Assembly (NCBI GenBank): GCA_030599705.1
Contig: JAUVNM010000006.1
Coordinates: 1 to 17,605, forward strand
DNA length: 17,605 bases
Origin: Gammaproteobacteria bacterium
GTDB taxonomy: Bacteria > Pseudomonadota > Gammaproteobacteria > UBA9214
Reading direction: 5' to 3'
Shown here: piece by piece, positions 1 through 7,267 of the stretch
Position numbering within the stretch: the first letter of the stretch is position 1
How the letters are laid out: each line of letters opens with the position of its first letter
Made by a program: the position numbers and the translations under genes
Notes under the pieces: generated by a model
Database searches by the model: none
Told to the model about the DNA's origin: nothing
What the model saw: only the letters and a program-made list of their open reading frames with translations

Positions 1-47
1 AGAAGTTTATCGTGGTGCCGGGCAAGCTGGTGAACGTGGTTGCCTGA
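1..47 (+). CDS. leuS: Leucyl-tRNA synthetase, C-terminal end (partial)
   Basis: Only the last 14 codons and the TGA stop are inside the window; the gene begins upstream. The visible tail reads KFIVVPGKLVNVVA, the characteristic end of bacterial leucyl-tRNA synthetases (V-PGKL-N-V pattern in the C-terminal tRNA-binding domain). The enzyme charges tRNA-Leu in the cytoplasm. The lptE gene starts one base after the stop, the usual leuS-lptE arrangement in gammaproteobacteria, which supports the call. Nothing can be said about the catalytic core. Confidence 0.88.
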   Translation, partial: KFIVVPGKLVNVVA

Positions 48-48
48 G

Positions 49-564
49 ATGGGGAAACATAATCTTTCCGTGTCGGTTCTTCGGTTTCTGGTGCTGGGTT
101 TCACCGTGTTGATGCTCAATGCCTGCGGGTTCCACCTGCGCGGGGATGCCGATCTGCCGGATGCCATGGCCGTCACTTATATCCAGGGCAAGAAACCGTT
201 CGATACCCTGAATGATGATTTCCGGGATGCCCTTGAAGGCCGAGGTGTACGCGTCACGGAGAACCGTGACGAGGCGACCGCGATATTGAGAATCCTCGGT
301 AACCGGGACGAGAAAGATGTACTTACCGTGGATATCGGCGGCAAGGTACAGGAGATCCTGATCCGCCAGATGATCCGCTTCGACGTGGTGACATCTGACA
401 ACCAGCCGCTGGTCGAGAAGCAGACAGTCACACTCAGCCGTGATTTTGTGTTCAACAAGGATGATATCCTCGCCAAGCAACGCGAGGCCGACCTGATCAG
501 CAAGGAGCTGCAGCTTGATGTTGTCAATATGGCGATGCTGCGGATTGCGGCGGCAAGCAGGTAA
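49..564 (+). CDS. lptE: LPS-assembly lipoprotein LptE
   Basis: A 171-residue outer-membrane lipoprotein that plugs and assists the LptD barrel in the last step of lipopolysaccharide export. A short basic start is followed by a hydrophobic stretch and a lipobox LNAC with the acylated cysteine at residue 26. Directly after it comes GFHLRG, the signature start of mature LptE. I chose the ATG at 49; an in-frame TTG at 40 would overlap the leuS stop and lies further from the hydrophobic segment. The stop overlaps the holA start by one base (TAATG), so translation of the two is probably coupled. Length is near the usual 170-200 residues. Confidence 0.93.
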   Translation: MGKHNLSVSVLRFLVLGFTVLMLNACGFHLRGDADLPDAMAVTYIQGKKPFDTLNDDFRDALEGRGVRVTENRDEATAILRILGNRDEKDVLTVDIGGKVQEILIRQMIRFDVVTSDNQPLVEKQTVTLSRDFVFNKDDILAKQREADLISKELQLDVVNMAMLRIAAASR

Positions 565-1604
565 TGCAGTTAACGCCGGAACAACTGGAAAATTACCTGA
601 AGAAATCACTCGCGCCGCTGTATTTCATCAGCGGGGACGACCCCCTGCGTGTCATGGAGGCCGCCGATGCCGTGCGTGCGCAGGCGCAGCAGCAGGGGTT
701 CACGGAGCGCGATGTGCTGACCGTCCAGCCCGGCTTTGACTGGGGTTCGCTGGCGGCGGCGGCCGGCAGTCTTTCCCTGTTCTCCGAGCGTCGCGTGGTG
801 GATCTGCGTATCCCGACTGGCAAGCCAGGCAAGGAAGGTGCGCAGGCATTGCGGGATTTTGCCGAACAGCTACCCGATGACACCCTGTTGCTGGTCACGG
901 CCGGCAGGCTGGAGCCGGCGGCGCGCAAGAGCAAGTGGGTGCAGGCGCTCGACACGGCCGGTGTGGTGGTGTTCGTCTGGCCGCTGGATGCAAGCCAGTT
1001 GTCAGGGTGGGTGCGTGACCGTATGCAGCAGCGTGGCCTGCAACCCGCCGGGGACGCCGTTGCCCTGCTGGCGGAGCGCACGGAAGGCAATTTGCTGGCG
1101 TGCATGCAGGAGATCGAAAAACTCTACCTGCTCCAGGGCGCGGGGCCGGTCGAGGCCGATGACATTACCCGGGCAGTGGCGGACAGTGCCCGCTTTGACG
1201 TGTACGTTCTGGCTGACAGTGCGTTGGCGGGAGAGGCTGCCCGCAGTGTACGCATCCTGAACGGGCTGCGCGGTGAAGGGGTCGCGCCACCGGTGGTGTT
1301 GTGGTCTTTGGCGAAGGACATCCGGCAGCTCGTCTTGATGGCAGCCAGTATGGCAGGCGGCGAGCCTGTCGCTAAAGTCCTGGCAAGGTTTCGGGTATGG
1401 GCGAATCGCAAGGCGCAATTTACCCGGGCATTGCAACGCCTCTCAAGCAGTGACTGCCAGGACCTGCTGCGTCAATGTGCCACGATTGACAAGGTTATCA
1501 AGGGCCGGGCGGCAGGCAACGCCTGGGATGAGCTGTTACAATTGACCCTGCAACTGGGCGGTGTAAACGCAATCCGGCCGGCGCCCCTGACAGAATCCGC
1601 GTGA
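564..1604 (+). CDS. holA: DNA polymerase III subunit delta
   Basis: A 346-residue clamp-loader subunit that opens the beta sliding clamp during replication. The N-terminal region (LAPLYFISGDDPLRVMEAAD, about residues 15-34) matches the family pattern of a degenerate AAA+ fold with a Y-x-x-x-G-x-D/E loop. The middle carries the NLLACMQEIEKLYLL helix (about 173-187) typical of HolA, and the last third is the collar domain. The length is close to the E. coli protein. It starts on the final A of the lptE stop and proA follows 12 bases later, so leuS-lptE-holA-proA read as one transcription unit. Confidence 0.94.
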   Translation: MQLTPEQLENYLKKSLAPLYFISGDDPLRVMEAADAVRAQAQQQGFTERDVLTVQPGFDWGSLAAAAGSLSLFSERRVVDLRIPTGKPGKEGAQALRDFAEQLPDDTLLLVTAGRLEPAARKSKWVQALDTAGVVVFVWPLDASQLSGWVRDRMQQRGLQPAGDAVALLAERTEGNLLACMQEIEKLYLLQGAGPVEADDITRAVADSARFDVYVLADSALAGEAARSVRILNGLRGEGVAPPVVLWSLAKDIRQLVLMAASMAGGEPVAKVLARFRVWANRKAQFTRALQRLSSSDCQDLLRQCATIDKVIKGRAAGNAWDELLQLTLQLGGVNAIRPAPLTESA

Positions 1605-1616
1605 CGATCCAGTGCT

Positions 1617-2900
1617 ATGAGTGCAAAAGCTGAAGCCATAACTGTCGATGTGCCTGCCTACATGCAGGCGGTGGGCCGGCGTGCGCGCGTGGCGGCGAAG
1701 CAGAGCAGCCGGGCCGCGTCCGGGATGAAAGATGCGGCCTTGAACGCCATTGCCGCGGCCATCGAGACGGCTGCTGACCGGCTCAAGACGGAAAATGAGA
1801 AAGACCTTGCCGCCGGCCGCCAGCACGGCCTCGATGCGGCACTGCTGGACCGGCTGGAACTGAATGATGTGCGCATCGCCGCCATGGCGGAAGGGTTGCG
1901 CGAGATCGCACTGCTGCCGGACCCGGTCGGCAGCATTTCCGAAATGAACTTCCGTCCCTCGGGCATCCAGGTCGGGCGCATGCGCGTGCCGTTGGGGGTG
2001 ATCGGGATTATCTATGAATCACGCCCCAACGTGACCGCCGATGCCGCCGGCCTGTGCCTGAAGTCCGGCAATGCCGCCATCCTGCGCGGCGGTTCGGAGG
2101 CCATCCATTCCAACCAGGCCATCGCCGCGTGTATCCACGCGGGACTGGCCAGCGCCGGGCTGCCGGCTGACGTGGTCCAGGTCATCGAGACTACCGATCG
2201 CGCGGCGGTCGGGGAACTCATCCGCATGGAGGACTACGTGGACGTGATCGTGCCGCGTGGCGGCAAGGGGCTGATTGAACGCATCAGCAGGGAATCCCGG
2301 GTCCCGGTCATCAAGCACCTGCACGGGGTGTGTCATACGTATATCGATGACCAGGCCGATATCGACAAGGCGGTAACGGTGTCTGTCAATGCGAAAACGC
2401 AGCGTTACGGCACCTGCAACACCATGGAGACCTTGCTGGTGGCCGGGGCGATTGCCGGGCGTGTCCTGCCGGTGCTCGGTGAACGCTACCGGGAAGCCGG
2501 AGTCGAGCTGCGCGGGTGTGAAGCGACCCGCCGGATCCTGCCGGACATCAACCCGGCAACGGAAGCAGACTGGGAAGCGGAGTACCTGGCACCGGTACTG
2601 GCAATACGTGTCGTCGACGACCTGGATGCGGCGATCGAACACATTGACCGCTACGGTTCCGACCATACGGATGTCATCATTACCGAATCGCTGCCGCGTG
2701 CCTGGCGGTTCCTGCGCGAGGTCGATTCCAGCTCGGTGATGGTCAATGCCTCCAGCCGCTTCGCGGACGGTTTCGAATACGGGCTTGGTGCGGAAATCGG
2801 CATCAGCACCGACAAGTTGCATGCGCGCGGCCCGGTCGGGCTGGAAGGGTTGACGACGCTGAAGTATATCGTCCTCGGTGATGGTCACATCAGAACATGA
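1617..2900 (+). CDS. proA: Gamma-glutamyl phosphate reductase
   Basis: A 427-residue cytoplasmic enzyme that reduces gamma-glutamyl phosphate to glutamate-5-semialdehyde with NADPH, the second step of proline synthesis. It belongs to the aldehyde dehydrogenase superfamily. Visible landmarks are GVIGIIYESRPNVT (about 127-140) and LKSGNAAILRGG (about 148-159) in the nucleotide-binding domain, and the catalytic cysteine 267 in QRYGTCNTMETLLV. The C-terminal FADGFEYGLGAEIGIST (about 382-398) is also typical. Length matches the family. ATG at 1617 is 12 bases after holA. The partner kinase proB is not in the window. proA between holA and nadD is an order I remember from Pseudomonas, not from enterics. 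Confidence 0.96.
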   Translation: MSAKAEAITVDVPAYMQAVGRRARVAAKQSSRAASGMKDAALNAIAAAIETAADRLKTENEKDLAAGRQHGLDAALLDRLELNDVRIAAMAEGLREIALLPDPVGSISEMNFRPSGIQVGRMRVPLGVIGIIYESRPNVTADAAGLCLKSGNAAILRGGSEAIHSNQAIAACIHAGLASAGLPADVVQVIETTDRAAVGELIRMEDYVDVIVPRGGKGLIERISRESRVPVIKHLHGVCHTYIDDQADIDKAVTVSVNAKTQRYGTCNTMETLLVAGAIAGRVLPVLGERYREAGVELRGCEATRRILPDINPATEADWEAEYLAPVLAIRVVDDLDAAIEHIDRYGSDHTDVIITESLPRAWRFLREVDSSSVMVNASSRFADGFEYGLGAEIGISTDKLHARGPVGLEGLTTLKYIVLGDGHIRT

Positions 2901-2914
2901 CAGTAAAAAAAGAT

Positions 2915-3101
2915 TTGCCACAGAGAGCACAGAGAACACAGAGACAAATAAGCAAGAATTTTGATAATCCTGTTCCTTACATCATTCATCTGCCCCTGCG
3001 CGTTCAGGATGCGGCAGTTGGTCAGTTTCATGTCGCCTTGTCCTGACCTGTCTTCAGGATGCCGAAAACAAGATGCACTTGCTTTGTGTTCTCTGTGGCA
3101 A
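2915..3101. repeat. CACAGAGAN tandem block with inverted partner in the proA-nadD gap
   Basis: The left end (2915-2945) starts TTGCCA and contains three head-to-tail 9-bp units: CACAGAGAG, CACAGAGAA and CACAGAGAC (2919-2945). The right end (3083-3101) is the inverted equivalent, one good unit plus a degraded one. TTGCCACAGAGA (2915-2926) is perfectly complementary to 3090-3101. The 140-bp interior has no credible ORF, only a 10-bp direct repeat TTCAGGATGC at 3003-3012 and 3053-3062. The element fills most of the 234-bp gap. I recall similar CACAGAG-type repeats in other proteobacterial genomes, but cannot name the family. Confidence 0.75.
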
Positions 3102-3134
3102 GAAGTCCTTTAACCGGTTATACCGCCTGACTCA

Positions 3135-3773
3135 ATGATTGGCATCCTCGGCGGAACCTTTGACCCGGTGCACTTTGGCCATTTGCGGCCGGCGCTGGAT
3201 ATCCAGCAGGCGCTGGGTCTCGAGGAGATACGGCTGCTCCCGTGCCATATCCCGCCGCATCGCCCGCAACCGGTTGCAGACGGGGCGCAGCGGGCCGCGA
3301 TGCTGGCAGCGGCCGTACGCAACTACCCGGAATTCAGCCTCGACCGGCGCGAGCTGGAGCGTGACGGACCGTCGTGGACATTCGATACGCTGACCTCGCT
3401 GCGCGCCGGGTTGGGCACCCAAAGCCTGTGTCTGTTGATCGGCATGGACGCCTTCCACGGGTTGCCGACATGGCATCGCTGGCACGAGCTGATCGATCTG
3501 TGTCACATGGTTGTCATGACCCGGCCCGGCAGTGAAATCCATGCCGCGGGCGAGCTGGAGAAATTTATCAGCCGGCACCGAATCGTGGATTCTGCAGAAC
3601 TGGAAAGCCATGCAGCCGGGCGCATCCTGTTCCACGATGTGACCCAACTGGAAATATCCGCTACCCGGATACGTACCTTGCTGACGCAAGGCGAGAGTGC
3701 CGGTTTCCTCGTCCCGGAGGCGGTACTGGAGATCATCCGGCGCGAGGGCCTGTATCAGGCCGGGAGTCATTGA
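3135..3773 (+). CDS. nadD: Nicotinate-nucleotide adenylyltransferase
   Basis: A 212-residue enzyme that transfers AMP from ATP to nicotinate mononucleotide, giving deamido-NAD in NAD synthesis. The first residues hold the nucleotidyltransferase motif GGTFDPVHFGHLR (6-18) with the H13-x-x-H16 pair. The second signature ISATRIR (174-180) corresponds to the ISSTxxR motif that binds the phosphates. LLIGMDAFHGLPTWHRW in the middle is also typical. The ATG at 3135 is the only start that leaves the N-terminal beta strand intact, though its ribosome binding site is weak. The stop overlaps the rsfS start (TGATG). Confidence 0.96.
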   Translation: MIGILGGTFDPVHFGHLRPALDIQQALGLEEIRLLPCHIPPHRPQPVADGAQRAAMLAAAVRNYPEFSLDRRELERDGPSWTFDTLTSLRAGLGTQSLCLLIGMDAFHGLPTWHRWHELIDLCHMVVMTRPGSEIHAAGELEKFISRHRIVDSAELESHAAGRILFHDVTQLEISATRIRTLLTQGESAGFLVPEAVLEIIRREGLYQAGSH

Positions 3774-4150
3774 TGAAGCACGAATCAACAGAAGCCGTGG
3801 AAAATGCACAGGGAGACAAGCTGCTGGTACTGGTTATGGATGCGCTCGAGGAACTCAAGGGTGTCGATATCAGGATCCTGGATGTCGGCGGGCTCACATC
3901 CATTACCGACCACATGGTGATCGCCAGCGGCACCTCGACACGTCATGTGAAATCGCTGGCGGACAATGTGACCCGCAAGACCAGGCAGGCCGGGTACCGG
4001 GCGCTGGGTGTAGAAGGCGAACAGGCGGCGGAATGGGTGCTGGTCGACCTGGGCGATGTGGTCGTGCATGTGATGATACCCCGGGTCCGCGAATTCTATG
4101 CACTGGAAAAACTCTGGTCGGTCGGCAGTGATGTAAAGCCTGCACCCTGA
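3773..4150 (+). CDS. rsfS: Ribosomal silencing factor RsfS
   Basis: A 125-residue factor that binds ribosomal protein uL14 and blocks joining of the 30S and 50S subunits when nutrients are scarce. The core is recognisable as the Oligomerization/RsfS domain: GVDIRILDVGGLTSITDHMVIASGTS (about 30-55), HVKSLADNV (58-66), and the C-terminal WVLVDLGDVVVHVM followed by REFYALEKLW. The start is the ATG at 3773, which overlaps the nadD stop and has GGGAG six bases upstream; an in-frame TTG three bases earlier is less likely. The nadD-rsfS-rlmH series is conserved in many proteobacteria. Confidence 0.95.
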   Translation: MKHESTEAVENAQGDKLLVLVMDALEELKGVDIRILDVGGLTSITDHMVIASGTSTRHVKSLADNVTRKTRQAGYRALGVEGEQAAEWVLVDLGDVVVHVMIPRVREFYALEKLWSVGSDVKPAP

Positions 4151-4192
4151 ATGATCGACTGCCTGCTGCGCAAACCGGAGTCAGACTGAACC

Positions 4193-4663
4193 ATGCAGAT
4201 AAACCTGGTCGCGGTCGGGACCCGGATGCCGGCCTGGGTCACCGAGGGCTACCGCGAGTACGCCGGCCGGTTGCCGCGCGAATGTTCCCTTGTGCTGGTC
4301 GAGGTCCCGCCCTGCAAGCGCAGGAAAACCCTGAATACTGAACGCATCAGGGAGGAAGAGGGACGGCGGATACTGGCCGCGCTGCCACCACGGGCGACGG
4401 TGGTCGCCCTGGACGTGCGCGGCAAGTCCTGGGACACCGAAACCCTGGCGACCCGGATGCGGGGCTGGATGCAGGACGGCCGCGACGTGTCCCTGCTGGT
4501 CGGTGGAGCGGACGGCCTGTCGGATGAATGCCGCAAGCGGGCCGACCTGCACTGGTCGCTGTCGGCGCTCACCCTGCCGCATGCGCTGGTGCGCGTGGTC
4601 ATTGCCGAGCAGGTCTACCGGGCCTGGACCATCCTCACGGGTCATCCCTATCACCGGGCGTGA
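4193..4663 (+). CDS. rlmH: 23S rRNA (pseudouridine1915-N3)-methyltransferase RlmH
   Basis: A 156-residue SPOUT-class methyltransferase acting on pseudouridine 1915 in helix 69 of 23S rRNA in assembled 70S ribosomes. The N terminus MQINLVAVGTRMPAWV is typical. The SAM-binding trefoil knot is seen in LLVGGADGLS (about 101-110) and LPHALVRVVIAEQVYRAWTI (about 129-148), and the protein ends in HPYHRA, the conserved family tail. Length matches the usual 155-156 residues. A GGAG lies 12 bases before the ATG, an ordinary but loose spacing. In many gammaproteobacteria mrdA-rodA follow rlmH; here a repeat-filled gap and maf follow instead. Confidence 0.97.
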   Translation: MQINLVAVGTRMPAWVTEGYREYAGRLPRECSLVLVEVPPCKRRKTLNTERIREEEGRRILAALPPRATVVALDVRGKSWDTETLATRMRGWMQDGRDVSLLVGGADGLSDECRKRADLHWSLSALTLPHALVRVVIAEQVYRAWTILTGHPYHRA

Positions 4664-4667
4664 TTTC

Positions 4668-4921
4668 CCGCAGAGACGCAGAGAAAAACCTTGTATGGCT
4701 GTGCAACCAATCCGTCATTCCCGCGAAGGCGGGAGGAGCGGTGCAGGGATGCACCGTTTGCGGACCAAAGGACGGAATCCATGAACACCTATAGCCTGAT
4801 TACACAACCAGGTATTTGCAGCCGGTAACAATTACGGTTATTGATGCAATTGTGTTAATGGGTCCCCGCCTTTGCGGGGACGACGTGCTTTTGTGGCAAT
4901 AGTTTCTCTGCGTCTCTGCGG
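4668..4921. repeat. Composite nested inverted-repeat element filling the rlmH-maf gap
   Basis: The 308 bp between rlmH and maf contain no gene. A perfect 19-bp terminal inverted repeat, CCGCAGAGACGCAGAGAAA at 4668-4686, has its complement at 4903-4921. Inside lie three hairpins: TCCCGC-GAAG-GCGGGA (4719-4734), part of the familiar CATTCCCGCGAAGGCGGGA repeat; CGGTGCA-GGGA-TGCACCG (4739-4756); and GTCCCCGC-CTTT-GCGGGGAC (4862-4881), an inverted relative of the first. The left arm starts four bases after the rlmH stop. The layout resembles a small non-autonomous mobile element carrying other repeats, but no target-site duplication is evident. Confidence 0.75.
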
Positions 4922-4971
4922 TTAATATTCTTTTTATTGAAATGAAAAAATTTTACCTGTAACCAGGTCAC

Positions 4972-5556
4972 ATGAAAACACAACCGGACATCTACCTCGC
5001 TTCCGCCTCGCCACGGCGGGCGGAACTGCTCGAGCAGATTGGTGTCACCTTTATCGTGTTGAATGTCGACGTGGACGAGCAGCAGCTGGCGGGTGAAGCC
5101 CCGGCTGACTATGTTACCCGGCTGGCGCTGGCGAAGGCGCGTGCCGGCAAGGCCTTGCCGGGTGCGAAGGACTCCTGCCCGGTGCTGGGTGCGGATACCA
5201 CGGTGGTTGCCGGTAACCTGATCATGGGCAAGCCGCGTGACCGGGACCATGCGGTTGCCATGTTGCAGCAGCTGTCCGGGCGTACCCACCAGGTGATCAG
5301 CGCGGTTGCGCTTGCCGGTGTGAGCGAAGCCGTCCGCCTGAGTATCAGCAACGTGAGATTTCGCACGTTAGCTGTGGCGGAATGTCAGGCATACTGGGAG
5401 ACCGGCGAGCCATGGGACAAGGCCGGTGGCTATGCCATCCAGGGCCGGGCGGCACAGTTTGTCGAGCGGCTGGAAGGCAGCTACTCCGGTGTCATGGGGT
5501 TGCCGCTTTACGAAACAGCCGATCTCTTAAAGGAATTTAATATTAATATATTGTAA
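4972..5556 (+). CDS. maf: Maf/YhdE-type nucleoside triphosphate pyrophosphatase
   Basis: A 194-residue Maf-family house-cleaning enzyme that hydrolyses nucleoside triphosphates to monophosphates, probably dTTP, UTP and modified relatives. Motifs: ASASPRRAELLEQIG (10-24), where SPRR fits the YhdE (dTTP/UTP) branch better than the m7GTP-specific YceF branch; YVTRLALAKA (47-56); and LGADTTVV with the putative catalytic Asp75, then GKPRD (86-90). An AGGT box precedes the ATG. rng follows, as in E. coli yhdE-rng. Substrate preference is inferred from motif type and neighbourhood. Confidence 0.93.
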   Translation: MKTQPDIYLASASPRRAELLEQIGVTFIVLNVDVDEQQLAGEAPADYVTRLALAKARAGKALPGAKDSCPVLGADTTVVAGNLIMGKPRDRDHAVAMLQQLSGRTHQVISAVALAGVSEAVRLSISNVRFRTLAVAECQAYWETGEPWDKAGGYAIQGRAAQFVERLEGSYSGVMGLPLYETADLLKEFNINIL

Positions 5557-5585
5557 CTTATTGATTGTTGTAAGTTATAGAATAC
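5530..5585 (+). promoter_or_regulatory. AT-rich tract between maf and rng, possible promoter
   Basis: The last codons of maf and the following 30 bases form an almost pure AT stretch in otherwise GC-rich DNA. It contains the hairpin TAACTTA (5554-5560) / TAAGTTA (5571-5577) and a TAGAAT box (5578-5583) resembling a -10 element. No good -35 box sits at proper distance; TTGTAA at 5551 is 21 bases away. It could be an rng promoter or a weak terminator for maf. Confidence 0.25.
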
Positions 5586-5607
5586 TCTGGGCATGATTCA
5601 AAAACAA

Positions 5608-5708
5608 CTGCAGGAGCCAGCTTGCTGGCGAACTGGATGTTTGAACAAACAGGCTGACGTCTGAGTGGCATGATGTAACGGCATTCGCGGCCAAGGCCGC
5701 TCCTACAG
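5608..5708. repeat. REP doublet (REPIN-like) between maf and rng
   Basis: Two short palindromic units in opposite orientation. The first (5608-5633) reads CTGCAGGAGC then CAGCTTGCTGGCGAAC with stem GCCAGC-TT-GCTGGC (5616-5629). The second (5681-5708), read on the minus strand, starts CTGTAGGAGC and continues into GGCCTTGGCCGCGAATG, with stem GCGGCC-AA-GGCCGC (5687-5700). Both have the TGYAGGAGC head and GCGAA tail of Pseudomonas-type REP sequences, with complementary changes in the stem. Such pairs are mobilised by RAYT transposases; none is encoded in this window. Confidence 0.85.
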
Positions 5709-5754
5709 AAACGAACAGGACTGGATGTATTTCCGCATGTGACAGGGAACGGAT

Positions 5755-7224
5755 ATGAGTGAAGAAATTCTGATCAATGTAACCCCGAGGGAAACGCGCG
5801 TGGCGCTGGTGGAAAACGGGGTGCTGCAGGAAGTTATGATCGAGCGCGCGCGCCGCCGTGGTCTGGTTGGCAACATCTTCAGGGGCAAGGTGTGCCGGGT
5901 GTTGCCCGGGATGCAGGCCGCGTTCGTGGAAATCGGGCTTGACCGGGCTGCCTTCCTGCATGCTTCCGATATCCTGCCGCGCAATGCCGGCAGCGAGCCT
6001 GCCGACGCTGCCACCGGCGCCGGCATCAATGAGCTGTTGCGCGAGGGGCAGGAAGTCATCGTACAGGTCATAAAGGATCCCCTCGGGACCAAGGGCGCGC
6101 GACTGACCACGCAGATCACCATCCCGTCACGCTTTCTGGTGTTCATACCAAAGGTCGGCAACGTCGGCATATCGCAAAAAATAGAGAATGAAGCAGAGCG
6201 CATCCGGCTGCGCGACATAATCCAGCTGTTCATGACGGAACAGGATGAGGGCGGTTACATTGCACGCACCGCGGCGGAAGGGGTAAGCGCCGAGGCCCTG
6301 CGTGCCGACATGATGTTCCTGCGCAAGCTGTGGACATCCATCAATGACCGCATGGCAGACACCGAACCGGTTTCGGTCATCTACGAGGATCTGCCACTCA
6401 GCATTCGTGTGATGCGAGACCTGATTGACGACCAGATTGAAAAGATACGCATCGATTCGCGCGAGAGTTACCAGCGTGTCCTGGAATTTACCGGGCAGTT
6501 CATGCCTGACCTCCCGGTGCAGATCGAATACTACCCCGGGGAGCGTCCGATCTTCGACCTGTACGGTATCGAGGATGAAATCCAGAAAGCGCTGGGCAGA
6601 AAGGTGCTGCTGAAATCGGGCGGTTACCTGATCATCGACCAGACCGAGGCGCTGACCACCATCGACGTGAATACCGGCGGCTACGTCGGTCACCGTACGC
6701 TCGAGGAAACCATTTTCAAGACCAACCTGGAAGCGGCGCAGGCACTGGCACGTCAGCTGCGGCTGCGCAATCTGGGCGGCATTATCATTGCGGATTTTAT
6801 CGACATGACCCAGGAGGAACACAAGCGCCAGGTGTTACGCACGCTGGAAAAGTACCTGGAAAAAGACCATGCAAAGACCCATATCAGCGAGGTATCCATG
6901 CTGGGGCTGGTCGAGATGACGCGCAAGCGCACCCGCGAAAGCCTGGAACATGTGCTGTGCGAGGCCTGCCCAACCTGTAGTGGCCGGGCTTCACTGAAGA
7001 CACCGGAAACCGTGTGTTACGAAATCTTTCGTGAAATCCTGCGGGAATCCCGCCAGTTTGATGCACAGCAGTTGCTGGTGCTGGCCTCCCAGGAAGTGGC
7101 CGACCTGCTCCTCGACGAGGAATCGACCAGTCTCGCGGAACTCGAGGCGTTTATCGGCAAACCCATCAAGTTCCAGGTGGAGTCGCTATTCACACAGGAA
7201 CAATATGACGTGGTGCCCATGTAG
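5755..7224 (+). CDS. rng: Ribonuclease G
   Basis: A 489-residue endoribonuclease that matures the 5' end of 16S rRNA and processes some tRNAs and mRNAs. An N-terminal S1 RNA-binding domain (about 35-125, starting RGLVGNIFRGKVCRVLPGMQ) is followed by the RNase H-like and DNase I-like catalytic parts. The two magnesium-binding aspartates are visible as D304 in TTIDVNTGGYVG and D347 in IIIADFIDM. The zinc-link motif CPTC is at C405 and C408, and the C-terminal domain resembles E. coli RNase G. There is no long C-terminal scaffold, so this is RNase G rather than RNase E. AGGGA precedes the ATG by seven bases. Confidence 0.97.
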   Translation: MSEEILINVTPRETRVALVENGVLQEVMIERARRRGLVGNIFRGKVCRVLPGMQAAFVEIGLDRAAFLHASDILPRNAGSEPADAATGAGINELLREGQEVIVQVIKDPLGTKGARLTTQITIPSRFLVFIPKVGNVGISQKIENEAERIRLRDIIQLFMTEQDEGGYIARTAAEGVSAEALRADMMFLRKLWTSINDRMADTEPVSVIYEDLPLSIRVMRDLIDDQIEKIRIDSRESYQRVLEFTGQFMPDLPVQIEYYPGERPIFDLYGIEDEIQKALGRKVLLKSGGYLIIDQTEALTTIDVNTGGYVGHRTLEETIFKTNLEAAQALARQLRLRNLGGIIIADFIDMTQEEHKRQVLRTLEKYLEKDHAKTHISEVSMLGLVEMTRKRTRESLEHVLCEACPTCSGRASLKTPETVCYEIFREILRESRQFDAQQLLVLASQEVADLLLDEESTSLAELEAFIGKPIKFQVESLFTQEQYDVVPM

Positions 7225-7267
7225 ACCGGCTGTCTGACCGTTCCACGTATCCGGATACCTGCAACCC

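Noticed and set aside
40..48. TTG at 40 as the start of lptE
   Set aside because: It overlaps the leuS stop, and the ATG at 49 gives a normal lipoprotein signal peptide.
2919..2945. Possible start of a CRISPR-like tandem array
   Set aside because: The 9-bp units abut without spacers and there are only three; no cas genes nearby.
3111..3120. TAACCGGTTA palindrome before nadD and AACCGGTT before the amidase gene (11211-11218) as a shared operator
   Set aside because: The same GAACCGGTTTC appears inside rng coding sequence near 6365, so an 8-bp match is likely chance in this base composition.
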